In this document: one piece after another, positions 43,646 through 55,154 of the stretch
How positions within the stretch are numbered: position 1 is the first letter of the stretch
Layout of the letters: each line of letters starts with the position of its first letter
NCBI RefSeq assembly: GCF_963583255.1
Contig: NC_084805.1
Span: forward strand, 12,803,375-12,867,374
Origin: Pyrus communis
Taxonomy: Eukaryota > Streptophyta > Magnoliopsida > Rosales > Rosaceae
Direction of reading: 5' to 3'
Length of the DNA: 64,000 bases
The notes under the pieces: model-generated
Database searches by the model: none
Told to the model about the DNA's origin: nothing
The model's input: only the letters and a program-made list of their open reading frames with translations
Program-made: the position numbers and the translations under genes

Positions 43646-44726
43646 TGTTTGGACCCAAAATGTTATTTTGGGCCAAGGTCAGAAATATTCTCGGCCCGAT
43701 AATGCTTATTTAGAATCTTGACATGGGCCAGCCCTGTCGAGGTTGGCCGAATCCTGCTACGAGGAGGATTATTTCGAATAAAAGTGAAAAAGTCGAGTCC
43801 TCGCATAATAAGGAGTCTCAAAGCTAAAGGCGTTGGGAATTCGAGAATGAATCTGATTCATTATAGAGCTTGGTTCAGAGACCTATTGAAACTAGGATTG
43901 GCCGAATTCTAATCAGATTAGATTTGGGAGTTTTAGTCCAGATACATTTCTGGTTCGGCTAGGAGTAGGTTCCCTGCTATATATAAAGGGAAGTGCATTA
44001 TTCGAAGCCCTTCCAATTCAATACACAAACTGTCCTGTGCAAACTCTCGTTCTACGCGAAACCTCTCAACAATCTTGAGATTCTTATTTTCTTTTTTTGC
44101 CAACACATCCTCAGTTTGGATAAACAACACTGTGAAGGCAACCAGCAAACATCTTCAATTTGGATAAACAACATTGTTGTTGTAGAATCAACCGACTACG
44201 GAGCACCTTCAGTTTGGATAAACAGCATTGTGTTGAGGCCGACAAGGATTTTCGAGTCTTTGTTGGTAGAGGTCATCTCATGAGCCTTCTCGACGAAATG
44301 AGGTGTTACAAGTTATTGGGCTCGACACATTGAACGCTGAGTTGTTTATGATTGGATCTTCACAAGTAAGTTTTAGAGTTCGGCATTCTGACGGCCGAAT
44401 GACATTCACCATCAAGACATACATCTCTTTTGAGTACTTGTATCTGTATAGTTTGGTGCCAGTTCGGCATGCTTATACTCTTACGAATATAATCATCGTG
44501 ATCGAACCTGGGGCCGACAATTCGTGAACTTCGCAAGACTAGCATCCTTGTCTTCAGGCTCTAGAACCCGAAGGCCGAGACGTGTTCCTTCCTCAGCCAC
44601 AGTCGTAAGATTAAGAAGTTAGCAGCGCGCTCAACGCAACGCCCTACATACAATCGAAGGATGTAGTTAGCTTATTAATTACTCGGCCTGCGCGCCACGT
44701 AGGTTTGATAATTTTTAGGGTCGACA
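43646..44726 (+). mobile_element. 3' LTR of the gypsy element
   Basis: It starts TGTTTGGACCCAAAATG straight after the purine-rich AGAAGCGAGGGGACAA and ends TTTAGGGTCGACA. A TATA box, TATATATAAAGGG, lies at about 43978-43990, so transcription would begin shortly after it. Downstream, at 44114-44240, the phrase TTTGGATAAACA recurs three times at about 50-bp spacing. The following GTTGT (44727-44731) would be the right target duplication; no left partner was found. Confidence 0.7.
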
Positions 44727-46329
44727 GTTGTTGAATAAATAAATTGAAAGGCAGTAAATGTTGGAATGGGACATGGGAATTAGGACAAAGGAAGGGAAAC
44801 CAAAACGTAAAACACCCGTTTAGAGTGCTCTCTGTGTAAAACAACGCATCAATTCTCTCACTTCCATGCTCATTTTCGCCGTTCTTCCACTCTCTCTTCA
44901 TTTAAATACTATTTTCAACAACCGCCCAATCAATTAAAATACATATGATCAACATGCAGTGAATTAAACCATCAAATTTTATTGAAAGGGTTATTATATT
45001 GTCGTCTTTGATAATGTCAAATTTTTCATTATTAAAAGTGGACTTGTTAGATTAAATAGGTAGATGTACCATCAAATTTTATTGAAAGGGTTATTATATT
45101 GTCGTTTTTTACACGTTGCATTGTTTTAAAGTAAGGAACGTGCAAATGGAATGTAAAATTTGTATTGATGGCTTGGGTAAGAATTTTAACACTTCCAAAA
45201 GTTGTTGTAAAGTTGTTTTATATATCTCTATTCGAAAAGAGAGTGATTTTGTACATCTTTTTCACATTTTGAACACCTCAACTTAATTATTTTTTTATGT
45301 GTTCAACCGAACAACTAAATGAAAAAAATATGTGAAAAATAAAAATGAGTGTGTGTAGTTTATTTCTATGTGAAATTGTTGGAGTTATACATCCAAATAA
45401 TTTACATAAAATAATAAAAAGAAAAGGTAAAAATTTTATTGTTCATATTAGGAGATTATAAATTATTTTATTTGTTCATATTAGCAAATAATAAAATATT
45501 TCATTAAAATATATGTAATGATTAGAGACAAAAAGGGTTTATCAATGCGGTTAATGAGTCAATGGCATGTGGCCAGGTTTTATTTTTTATTTTTAACTAA
45601 ACCATAATGTCAAATCCACTCCAACATAGTTATTATGGAAAGACAATGTTGTGAATAAATTTATTAAATAGAGAAAAAATACAAACAAGGCGCGAGGACA
45701 AGAACCTTACCTTCATAGAAAAATAGAGCTCATTAAGCCAGTACGGTCTAAGAGACAGTATTCTCTCAACTAGTAAATGAAAGTTTTAGTTTTGTGTTCA
45801 CCTCACAAGAACAACGAGTTTGATATACTCTGCTATAGTCAACCTGTATAATTTAACTCAAACCTCGCCCGCCTTAAACTGGAGCATATGACATATCAAA
45901 TTAATTAAAGAAGAACTAAGGGAAACTTCTTATTCATCAATGATCATCATGTATGATTTATAATGAAATATGTCATTGACTATAAGACGCCACTAACATA
46001 TTTTGTCTTTTACTTTTAGATATTTTGGTGGTGTCAATGTCACGTTTATCATGCATAGATACGAAAAAAGAAAAATAAAAAAAAATTACAATTATTAAAC
46101 TAAGCACTTAAAACGCAAGGACTAAAATAATCACTGCTAAAACTCTTGGGGCAACTAAATCAATGCCACGTTGAGTTCGCCGAAGAAACAGAGTATTTCG
46201 GAAAATCATTCCAAAAACATCAATTTTTGATAAGATATGAGACATTTCATCTTAAATTATTTGACAATGAAAGAAGTAATTCAACAATAAAAAGAGAAGA
46301 AAAAGGAAAACCAACCTTTTTTGCTTCAC
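44727..46329. other. Intergenic with a third partial copy of the CYSTM upstream sequence
   Basis: 44735-44780 repeats, with few changes, the sequence at about 29345-29390 (AATAAATAAATTG, then GGCAGTAAATGTTGGAATGG, then GACATGGGA). At 44968 and 45068 a 38-bp phrase beginning ACCATCAAATTTTATTG occurs twice without a difference that I could see. The rest is AT-rich, with no gene recognised. Confidence 0.5.
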
Positions 46330-46830
46330 ACAACTAAATCTAGGACCAAACTAGCAAAACCTAAAATTAGGCCGTGAAGAAAGGTTATATGAAGGTGCTT
46401 GACATCGCAAAAGGAGGAAAAGAATCCCAATATAAACTCCTAGAATGATCCACACCGAAACTAGCCAAACAATTAGCAACTGCATTACCCTCTCCAAAAA
46501 TATGAGTGACACGAACATGCATACAGGAGAGAAGAGCAAGACAATTAATCCAACAAACATGCAAACTCCAAGAAATCTTGCAAAAAGTAGAAGAAAGAAA
46601 AAGGACCACTAAAGAAGAATCACATTCAATCTACAAAAAATTCTAACAGTTTGCCGAAACTATATCCATTTCATGAATAACCGCATGCAACTTCGCTTCT
46701 AAACAATAAGCAATTCCAATTGAAGATGCAACAGCCTAAACAACTGCCAAAATGATCTTGAATAATACCCTCAATCTCTGCCACCATGAGCCGCACAATC
46801 AGTGTTAACTTTGAACTAAGAAACATGAGG
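46330..46830 (-). pseudogene. LINE RNase H C-terminal fragment
   Basis: On the - strand 46609-46385 reads LHVCWINCLALLSCMHVRV, THIFGEGNAVANCLASFG and SRSLYWDSFPPF, the end of a plant L1-type ORF2 RNase H domain (the H-x-x-x-E-G-N-x-V-A-x-x-L-A motif). Upstream remnants, including a stretch like VNTDCAAHGG, reach about 46830 in shifting frames. Reverse transcriptase is absent. This is a 5'-truncated, decayed LINE copy. Confidence 0.65.
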
Positions 46831-46921
46831 AGGTAGTGGTCACAATCGTACTGTCCTCTAAAATTTGATGAAAATTTTTGATTTTGGTTCATTGTACAAC
46901 TTAATTCTTTGTCAATGGCTC

Positions 46922-47029
46922 ATGGCTCAATTAGAAAAGGTAAAGGATTGTTTGATTTAAAATGTCAAAAGCAAAATGGCTCAATTAGAAAAGGTAAAGG
47001 ATTGTTTGATTTAAAATGTCAAAAGCAAA
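46922..47029. repeat. Perfect 54-bp tandem duplication
   Basis: Two adjacent 54-bp copies (46922-46975 and 46976-47029) begin ATGGCTCAATTAGAAAAGG and show no difference by eye, so the duplication is recent or was recently homogenised. It lies in non-coding DNA. Confidence 0.9.
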
Positions 47030-47374
47030 AATAAGAGGACGAATTGGTATGAAATTCGTTATTTACAACATTACACTTACAAGTAAAAAAAAATCACTAA
47101 ATTATAGTATTAAGTGACATGTTAAATTTTTTTTTTCAACTTAATAAAACATTGATAACTAGAACAAGTTTTGAATTTTTTACATGATCTCGTCATTTTG
47201 TAGCCAGTTTGTATAGACTATTGACTCGCAACTTACTAATCTTTTTCTTGAATTTCCTTTTTTACTTAGTTTATCCCCAATATTTTATAATAACAATTAA
47301 AAATTCTTGTACTCAAATATGCACAAACAAACATCTACATATGTTGCAACCAAACACTATAATAGTTTAGCTAT

Positions 47375-47540
47375 GTAATATTACGATCTAATGGTAATCC
47401 TCTTTACTTGTAAGTGAGAAGTCTTAGGTTCGATTCTCACCAAATGTGAAATTGAACCACATTATTGTTTGTCCATTGTGAGGCTAAGCCCACCTCTTCC
47501 TTTAAAATAGATAATATCGTTTGTTTAAAAAAAAAAAAAA
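47375..47540 (+). mobile_element. tRNA-derived SINE with ~23-bp target duplication
   Basis: This is the best preserved of three related copies. It has the A-box-like GATCTAATGGTAATCC, the B box GGTTCGATTC, the tail AATATCGTTTGTTT and a poly(A) run. Flanks are the 23-bp repeats AAACACTATAATAGTTTAGC or -T followed by TAT (47352-47374 and 47541-47563), with one difference. Length (166 bp), box order and long variable duplications all fit a SINE mobilised by LINE machinery. Confidence 0.88.
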
Positions 47541-47767
47541 AAACACTATAATAGTTTAGTTATATTTCTCTTTGTTAAAGGAAAGAATTCCACAAGATAA
47601 GTGTCTTGTGATTGATTAGTAGTTATTTGTTTGTTTCCTTACTTCGTATACATCTATGCACAATTATTGGTACTAGAGTAGGATCTTGATATGTAAGTGT
47701 AAATATGTGATCCTAGCTGTGTGAATATACTATGAATATTATTCCTATCATATCACGTTTCTCTTGA

Positions 47768-48027
47768 TGGCACCAGAGCATTGACTTGGGAAAATACGAA
47801 ACACAAACACAAACCCTAGCCTACATATAACCATGGGAGACAACGAAGGAGAGAAGCCAACCAAACCAGGCATGACTTCAAACCCTAAATGGGAAAATCC
47901 TAATCATCCTCTCTACCTTCATCATTTGGACCAGCCTGGCGCAATCCTTGTGCCATAGCCCTTGGTGGAAGACAACTATAGCAAATGGGTTCAATCCATG
48001 AGCATGGCCCTTGGGTGAAAATTAAAA
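47768..48027 (+). pseudogene. Ty1/copia gag N-terminal fragment with primer-binding site
   Basis: TGGCACCAGAGC at 47768-47779 resembles the tRNA-Met primer site of copia elements. An ATG at 47833 opens MGDNEGEKPTKPG and continues HPLYLHHLDQPGAILV, a stop, then DNYSKWVQSMSMALG, the Retrotran_gag_3 motif. It ends abruptly near 48027, where CYSTM-leader-like sequence begins. The ~200 bp before the primer site may be an LTR end. Only this short piece of the element remains. Confidence 0.7.
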
Positions 48028-48065
48028 GTAGTTGTTGGTGGTGTTCTTGATGGATTGCAATAGCT

Positions 48066-48540
48066 AGAAAATTAAAAGTCGAAAGGAACAAAAAAACCCA
48101 GAAAAAAAATCTGAGATTTTATCTTTTGTTTTTGGGGTTGGCAGTGACTGGTTGTTGTTCTTTTGCTCCTGCAATAAGTTGAGAGTTAATGGTGGAGAGA
48201 AGGGGGAGAGGTGGACAGGCTGTGTGACGTTCGGTTTATTTTTTATTTTTTTGCAAATTAATATTTTTACACCAGAGGAAGAAGGGTTCAGCTAAACCGC
48301 ATAATGGACAGCCTCATTTGATATCGAATTCACGATCCACGAGATTCGAACCTAAGATCTCTTATTTTAAGTAAAAAGAAATATCATCAGATACTTAATG
48401 GTTGAAGGTTTGTTTTAAATACGTTATTTGTTTTTTTCTAAAGTTTTCTTTTAAAAATAAATAAATTGGAAAGGCAGCAAACGTTGAAATGGGACGTGGA
48501 ACTGGGAGGCCGGTTTTTTAGGTTTTTACTAGGGAAGGAA
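48066..48540 (-). repeat. Duplicated copy of the CYSTM 5'UTR/promoter, split by a SINE
   Basis: It matches 29086-29390 over its length. Shared phrases are ACCCAGAAAAAAAATCTGA, CTTCTGCAATAAGTTGAGA or its CTCCTGC variant, GTTTTAAATACGTTATTTG and AAATAAATTGGAAAGGC. The GA/GGA tracts are not expanded here. About 48265-48415 is extra relative to the CYSTM copy and on the - strand reads TCTTAGGTTCGAATCTCG with a SINE-type tail, so a SINE inserted after duplication. No CYSTM coding sequence follows; the ATG position is altered. Confidence 0.7.
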
Positions 48541-49112
48541 AGGAAGGGCTAATTTTAAATTTTTATGTAAACTACGTATTAATATATTCCTGTTTGTCAA
48601 TAAAAAAATAGTGAAAAGACTATTTAATCTTCTATCACACAAGAATAATGATGAGTAATAATGAAATTTCACATATCCAAATTTTATTGTTTCTTATCGA
48701 AACCTCACTTACAGGTTAATCAATATATATCTAATATTATGACACGCTTTTTTCATTAAATGCTTTACCCATTGTTATTAGAAGTTTAGGCATGATTCAA
48801 AACCTCATGGGTCACATACATCCAGTGAGTGATAAAATGTTTTTGTTTAATGTGGAAGGCAGCAATTCTGCTTCGACAAAGCCTCGACTTCTGCTTTCAT
48901 CTCCATTTCTTTCTCTCAGAAACTTCACCCTCTCTCTCAGAAATCCCCAACAATACTCTATTGCTCAAAAACTACCAAGCCAGCAGAAATCTCTTCCATT
49001 CTGCCTCTCAGAAACTACAAAGCACAACGTCCTCTTGCTGAAGTACCTCCCATTTGTACTGAAGTACCCCAACCAAACTCATGTAAAAGCTAGGATCATG
49101 TAATAAAAACAT
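48541..49112. other. Intergenic DNA with a short direct repeat
   Basis: No recognised gene. A CT-rich ORF at 48792-49103 has internal repeats (TCTCTCAGAAA) and no known product. A ~50-bp phrase containing CCCCAACCAAACTCATG and CTAGGATCATGTAAT occurs at about 49056 and 49124. Confidence 0.45.
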
Positions 49113-52100
49113 TTAAGTACTGAAGTGCTGAAGTGCCCCAACCAAACTCATGTAAAAACTAGGATCATGTAATGGTTCTCCTTCAGACATAAGAAGTTGT
49201 GTATGAGGTTTTGCTAGTGTAGGTGCTCGTTTACATGTCTTCGTACCAGCCTTTTTGAGCAGCTCCTTTACATACTTGGTTCGACTCACAAACAGATCTC
49301 CATTTTCTTTGTACTCCATCTGTAATCACAAGAAATAAGTCAACATTCCCGTATCTTTCAAATCAAAGATCTCACTGGGTTGTGTTATGACTGTTTAGAC
49401 CTTTGTTGAATTTGAGCCTGTCAATATAATATCATTTACATAGAGAAGTAGAATGATAATATCAACCCCAACATGTTTTACAAATAAGCTTATATCAGAT
49501 TGAGAAACAACAAATCCTAAGGAAGGAAACACTCCTGTAAACTTTGAGTTCCAAACGCTTGGAGCTTGTTTAAGTCCATATAGTGACTTCACCAACATAC
49601 ATAATCTGGACACTTTTGATCAACAAAACCTTGTGGTTGTTTCATGAATATTTCTTCCTGTAACTCACCATGCAGAAAAGCATTCTTGATATCCAGTTGT
49701 CTGAGTTCCCACTTGTGACAAGTTGTAAGTGCAAGAGTTAGCCTTACTGTAGTGTGCCTAACCACTAGACTGAATTTCTCAGAATAATCCAATCTATGTT
49801 CCTGTGTATACCCCTAAGCAACTAGTCGAGCTTTGTACCTTGCAACGCTGCCATCTGGATTTTTTTAACCTTATAAACACATTTGCTTCCAACAACATAT
49901 CTATCTCAAGGTGGAGGCACAAAAGTCCATGTCCCCTGAGCTTTCAATGCATCATACTCCTCTTGCATTGCTTGGTCCAATAGGTTCTTCACAGTCGACA
50001 ACCTCAGCCAAGAATGAAAAACCAGAATAACACATGTAATCATCATCTAATTGAAGTGACTTTAACTTAGGTAATTCAGCATAACATGCAGTATAATCTC
50101 TTCTACTTATAACACCTGATTGCAATCTAGTTCTCATATTATGCTCCTTGTGATTTGCAGAATTTGAAATAATAGTAAACTCCTCGTTATCAAAAGCTGA
50201 GATCGAAAGTAATACAAGAGTTGTGCACGATCAAGGACAGACAAGGGTTGGGATTGATCTTGGAGTAGATGAGCTTGAGGGTAGTGTTTCGAATTCCTGT
50301 AATTGGTCTTGTGCTGAACTAGTTGTACTTGTAGAACTCATTGAGTTATCAGAAGCAAAACTGTCATGATCCTGTACAGAATGATCAATGTGACATTTTC
50401 TGTATTACTATGTGGTTCTGTACTGTGTGGTTGAATATGAACAGCAGCAATTGGAGATGATGCTAAAGATATACATTGAGGCATAACTGATGTTGTTGAA
50501 GACCTGTATTTTGCAGGAAATAATGACTCATCAGGAAAAATAGGGTTGGGCACGGCCGCGTCGGGCCCAAAATTGAAGGGACCAGACCGAAACTGTTTGT
50601 AAATAAAACGGGGAGGGGCAGGGCAGGTTTTGGATTTTTCAAAATGTGACCCGGACCTAACCCGACCCATTTGAAACGGACTGGTTCCTAAGGGTCCTAC
50701 AGCAGTGAGGTAACAAATTGCACCTTTGTACCCTGCAGCATATCCCATAAATATACACATAGATGCCCTAGATTGGAACTTATCGTCATTGTAATGCTTA
50801 AGGTAAGGGTATATGGCTAAAGCAAATATGTTCAAGTCTCTCAACATTGGATGTTTATCAAAAAATGCATAGAAAGGTGAATTCATATGCAAAGCTTTAC
50901 ATGGCATTCTATTGATTAGATACACAACATGAGCACATGAATATAACCATTGTTGTGACAATTCTGCAGCATTCATCAGTGTAATTGCAATCTCAACTAT
51001 ATGACGATATCTTCTCTCAGCTAAACTATTCTACTAAGGAGTGCAAGGGCATGATATTCTGGGAACCATTCATTTATCTTGCAAGAATTCTTTAAAAGCA
51101 TTACATGTAAATTCACCACCTCCATCAGATTGTAGAGATTTAATATTTGATTCCAAATTGTACTTTAACAAACTTGTAGAACTTAATAAAAGTGGAGAAA
51201 GCCTCTGATTTATTGAAAAGTGGAAATAACCACAGAAATCTTGTACTATGATCCACAAATACAACATAGTATCTGTAACCTTCTATAGACCAGAGGAAAG
51301 ACCCCATACATCTAAGTGAATTCTATCAAATGGTAAAACACACCTAGAAGAGTCACTAGGGAAGGGTTTCCTAGTTATTTTTCCATAGATACAATCAGAA
51401 CATATTGAGTGACTATCATCTATAGAACCAGTAATTTGAGATTTAACTAGCATGACTGACATTATTTCATTAGCTGGATGCCCCAATCTGTGGTGTCAAA
51501 CTAAAGACTTTACCAATTATCCCACAAATGCACTTGAACACTATCTTATAGATACAGGAATCTGACACAGTTGCTGAGGTCTACTCCTTCCTTTGTACAA
51601 GATCACCTTTGGCACCTTGTCTTGCACAAAGAAATTAGTGTCATGACAGATAAACAAGCAGTTTTATCTCCACATAATTGTTGCACAAACACGAGATTAA
51701 CTGTGATTGATGGTACTTGCAACACTTTCTTTAAAACCAAAGAATGTGATGGTGTTTTAACAACTATGGAACCAATATTCTTAATAGGTAAACCTTGACC
51801 ATTGCCTATTTTTATCTTCTCAGAACCTTCAAAAGATGAAACTTGATTAAGGCTTGCAAGATCAGCTGTCATGTGATGTGAAGCTGCTGTGTCCAAAATC
51901 CAAGATGGTTGATTGGAATGTGATGTTGATCCTTGAGCAGCGAACCCATGCATTGAAGGTGGAACTTGATATGGAACCTCTGGCATATGAATTTGCTGTG
52001 GAGGAACCTAATTTGAATAATGAACAGCAAAGTTGGGTGGATTTGGAATAGTTGGAGGAAATTGATTTTGAAAGGAATGAGTCATATATGGTGGAGGTCC

Positions 52101-53260
52101 AGAAGGCTGATATGAATAATTGCCTCTGTGAAAACATTCTAGAGCAGTGTGCCCTCTTTTGCCACAAATTTGACATTAAGTGTAATATCCCTGTGGAGGA
52201 CCTTGAGAATTTCTGAAGAAACAGTTTGGAGCAGTGTGTACTCTTCTCTGACATATCTGGCATTCAAGTTGTTGATTAGTTCTGAAACCAGTGTTACTAG
52301 ACCAATCATTATGCCTATTGTTGTTAGACCCATTTCCTCTATATCCGGACTTAAAGTTGCCACCTCCTCTCTGGTGATTACCATTGTAGTATCTTTATTG
52401 ACTGCCATTGTAGTTTGATGGTGCAGAAGATTGCTTAGAAAACCCATCATTGGGAGGTTCCATTATTCCAGCAAAACGTGTTGAGGAATCAGGAAAATAT
52501 GGCTGATGGTTCACAGATTGTTGAGAACCAAATGCAGGCAATGGAGTTAAAGTTATTTTGCCTACTGTACTTGATGATTCCACACCAGAAGAATCCGAAC
52601 TAGATGCTCCCTTTTGATAATGAGAATTTGCAGAAGATCTTTACATGTATAGAGCAGACATATTATGAGTCAAACCCACCACATCATTTTCTCTTTCAGC
52701 TCCTAAAAGAAGTGCCCTGAACTCCATCATTGAAATAGTATACTCTCTTGCAAGAATCACAATTCATATAGTTGCATATACCATTAGTAATCCTGCCAAT
52801 GTAGCAGTCATCACATCATTATCAGAGATGTATTCTCCTGCAGTAGTCAGCTGATCCCTTATAGACTTGATTCTTAGCAAGTACTTATCCATTGAATCCC
52901 CTCATTTTTGCATTGTATGTAACTCAGTCTTGAGATGATTTCCATTTTATAAACCGAGGCATATCTTTCTTCAAGATTGGTCCACACTCCATCAGCTGTT
53001 TTGCATCCAATAAAATGTTCAATTATATCATCTGTCAAAGTTGCAATCAATAGACTCAACAATTCCATATATGTTGTTTCCCTGTCTTGAAAAGCTGTTG
53101 TGACTTCCTTAGTGACACCAATTTCAGTATTTAGAACAAATTTAGGAGGACAAACTGCAAATCCATCAAAGTGGTCAAACAATTTATACCCTTTCAACAC
53201 AAGTTTGAACTGAAAGGACCACTTAGTATAATTGCTATTATTGAGTGTTATTGTTAACAT
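49113..53260 (-). pseudogene. Ty1/copia gag-pol, reverse orientation, many stops
   Basis: On the - strand from 53260: a gag of the UBN2/Retrotran_gag_2 type (LNNSNYTKWSFQFKLVLKGY), a Ser/Asn/Gln-rich linker, two CCHC-type knuckles (CQICQRRVHTAPNC, CQICGKRGHTALEC; 52270-52130), protease with WILDTAASHHM (about 51900), a GAG-pre-integrase zinc motif (HRLGHPANEI...CSDCIYGK; 51490-51290), integrase (SLQSDGGGEF near 51130; VVYLINRMPCKAL near 50930), then reverse transcriptase (QLDIKNAFLHGEL at 49700; VKSLYGLKQAPSVWN at 49590). The catalytic box is YVND instead of YVDD. It ends near 49113 without RNase H or LTR. Frameshifts and stops occur throughout. Confidence 0.88.
50540..50700. mobile_element. 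Probable small hAT-type MITE in the copia integrase
   Basis: A GC-rich stretch starting TAGGGTTGGGCACGGCC interrupts the copia frame between GAICYLTA and FPDESLFPAKY, where about 15 residues would be expected. It contains AACCCGACCCATTTG and GGGCAGGG runs. The right end and target duplication could not be fixed. Confidence 0.4.
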
Positions 53261-54466
53261 TCAAAGTACTCCTTCAATTTTAATCACAGAAGACCCCATT
53301 TTTCCAAGATTAACTAGAAATCACTTCTTCATTCAAGAGACTAACTTCTTCAACCAAAGAAAGAAACTGACTACAACTATCAGATAAACTTCAGAATCTA
53401 ATGGCTTTGGCCTTGAGATTCAATCCAAAAGGGTTGTCGGCTTTGGCCTTTTTGACAAACTCAAATCACAATATCAACTGCAATTAATCAGACAATGGCA
53501 TTGGCCTTCACAATATTATCTACTTTTAACCAACATTTCAAAAGAAATTCATATGAATGAATCTACTTTGCAGCAAGAAAAAGTACCCCAAATCAAGAAA
53601 GAATGATATGGTGTAAGACTTCGAACATTGAACCTGACATTTCTTCAAATCTCACTTTTGTAGCATAGATTGCAATGGTGGTCACAGTCGCCGAAATGGA
53701 TGAGAAAGCCATACAGTTTGCAGGAAACATTGCAGAAAAACCCAAAAAAACTTCAATTCTTGAACTCGAAACCCAGATGCAGAAACACTCCAGACGAATC
53801 CATATCCCCAAAGATGTCAACTTCGAAAGCTTCCAATCCATGAGCTACAATCCCACAGAAGATCTCTGGTTGGATACCACATTAACAGTATTGAATTGAA
53901 ACTAGAATAAATGTAAAGGTCGCAGAAATCTCAGAGAGATGAACAACGGAAGAAAACTAGAGGGAGAGAGAGAAATATGAATAGTTTGTAATGAATGAAT
54001 GTGAAAGGTTACAACAGAATATTTGTAGTTATAGCAGCAGCCTAACTACCAAGACTTTGTGAGGCTTAACCCATACACCACATTACACTTGTCTAACCAA
54101 CTATTTAGTAAACCAATCCACATATGAAACCTGGACATTTGGTTATTACTTACGAGTTTCTTCTTTTTCTCTTCTTTTGATTGTGTTATTACTTGGTTTG
54201 TTACTTGGTTTGGGGAATTTCTCTAACACTAAATCTGTGATCATAAAGGCAAGACAATTATTTGGGTGGTTAATTTGGGATAGAGTTGTTACTTGGTTTG
54301 GGGAATTTCTCTAACACTAAATCTGTGATCATAAAGGCAAGACAATTATTTGGGTGGTTAAATTGGTGAGGCGGATGGTTTAAGAATTCTCATGTTTTTC
54401 CTTTATGGATTGTAGTCAAAATATTTGTGCATATTGATTGAGCTACAAAATGTTTTGGTCGCTCTC
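53261..54466. other. Intergenic; possible copia 5' end and an unassigned ORF
   Basis: No LTR or primer site for the copia element was identified. A + strand ORF at 53675-53899 (74 aa, MVVTVAEMDEKAIQFAGN..., KDVNFESFQSMSYNPTEDLW) has balanced amino-acid use, unlike its AT-rich surroundings, but no family was recognised. At 54201 and 54289 an 88-bp unit starting TTACTTGGTTTGGGG is tandemly duplicated nearly perfectly. Confidence 0.4.
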
Positions 54467-55154
54467 TAAGAGCAAGTCCACCCCTTGTGGGTAGGCCGGC
54501 TCACAACACACAAATAGGGCAGCCTCGTCTTTTTCTTATCTAGGCCAGCCCAAAATGTGTTGAGCTATGGGACGGGCCATCTGACGTCAAGCTTGCGTCA
54601 GCCTAATGTCAAAGCCCATTGAATTTTTTTTTTCATCGGGCGCGTGTGAAACACACACGAGTGGGGGCGCGTCCCCGACAAAAATAGGTGGTGGGGCCTG
54701 CCATTGCAGCGCACCAATTTGCATCCATGAGTGACCACGTGGCTTGTTATGGGCCATTGGATTTCGAATTGCTAGTTTTCTGGGCCGTTTGATTTCCAAT
54801 GGTAAAAAAAAATTCAATTTTAAACCTAACGGCTAGTTGACGTGGTGATTTCTAGACCGTTCTATCCAAGATCAACAATCAACGATTTTCGTTCCAAAAA
54901 AATTAAAAAAAACAAAAAACAAATGGTCAGAATTATGACCGTTGGCCCAGATGTCAACATCTGGGTTGTTGGATTTGAATCTTTTTCAAATCCAACGGTC
55001 CAGATTAATTAAGTTAATAAAAAATTGTTTAAAAATATAGAAAAAAAATTTATTATTTTTTTCTATAAATATCTAACCATCATCTTCCACCTTACACCAC
55101 GTTTCAATATTTTCAACACTTTCAACCAAAGCTTTCATAATATTTTTGTGGAAA

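Larger units (their letters stand above)
30597..44726 (+). mobile_element. Decayed Ty3/gypsy retrotransposon, Tat-like, with 3' LTR
   Basis: Order of parts: a primer-binding-like stretch TTAGCACGTCCAGTAGGACC at 30599, gag (30680-32900), a protease-like domain (33802-34527), reverse transcriptase (34895-35750), RNase H (36000-36600), integrase (36760-37940), then a 5.7-kb spacer holding an antisense plant-mobile-domain gene, a polypurine-like AGAAGCGAGGGGACAA and the 3' LTR. The order RT-RNase H-integrase and the long 3' spacer fit the Tat branch of Ty3/gypsy. The sequence just before the primer site ends ATTTAGGATCAACA, like an LTR end, but otherwise does not resemble the 3' LTR, so a complete 5' LTR could not be confirmed. 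Many stops interrupt otherwise continuous frames; the element is dead. Confidence 0.85.

Noticed and set aside
29342..44780. The ~45-bp repeat at both ends of the 29391-44726 block read as a target-site duplication
   Set aside because: It is far too long for any LTR or MULE insertion, and a third copy exists at about 48459-48505, so segmental duplication is more likely.
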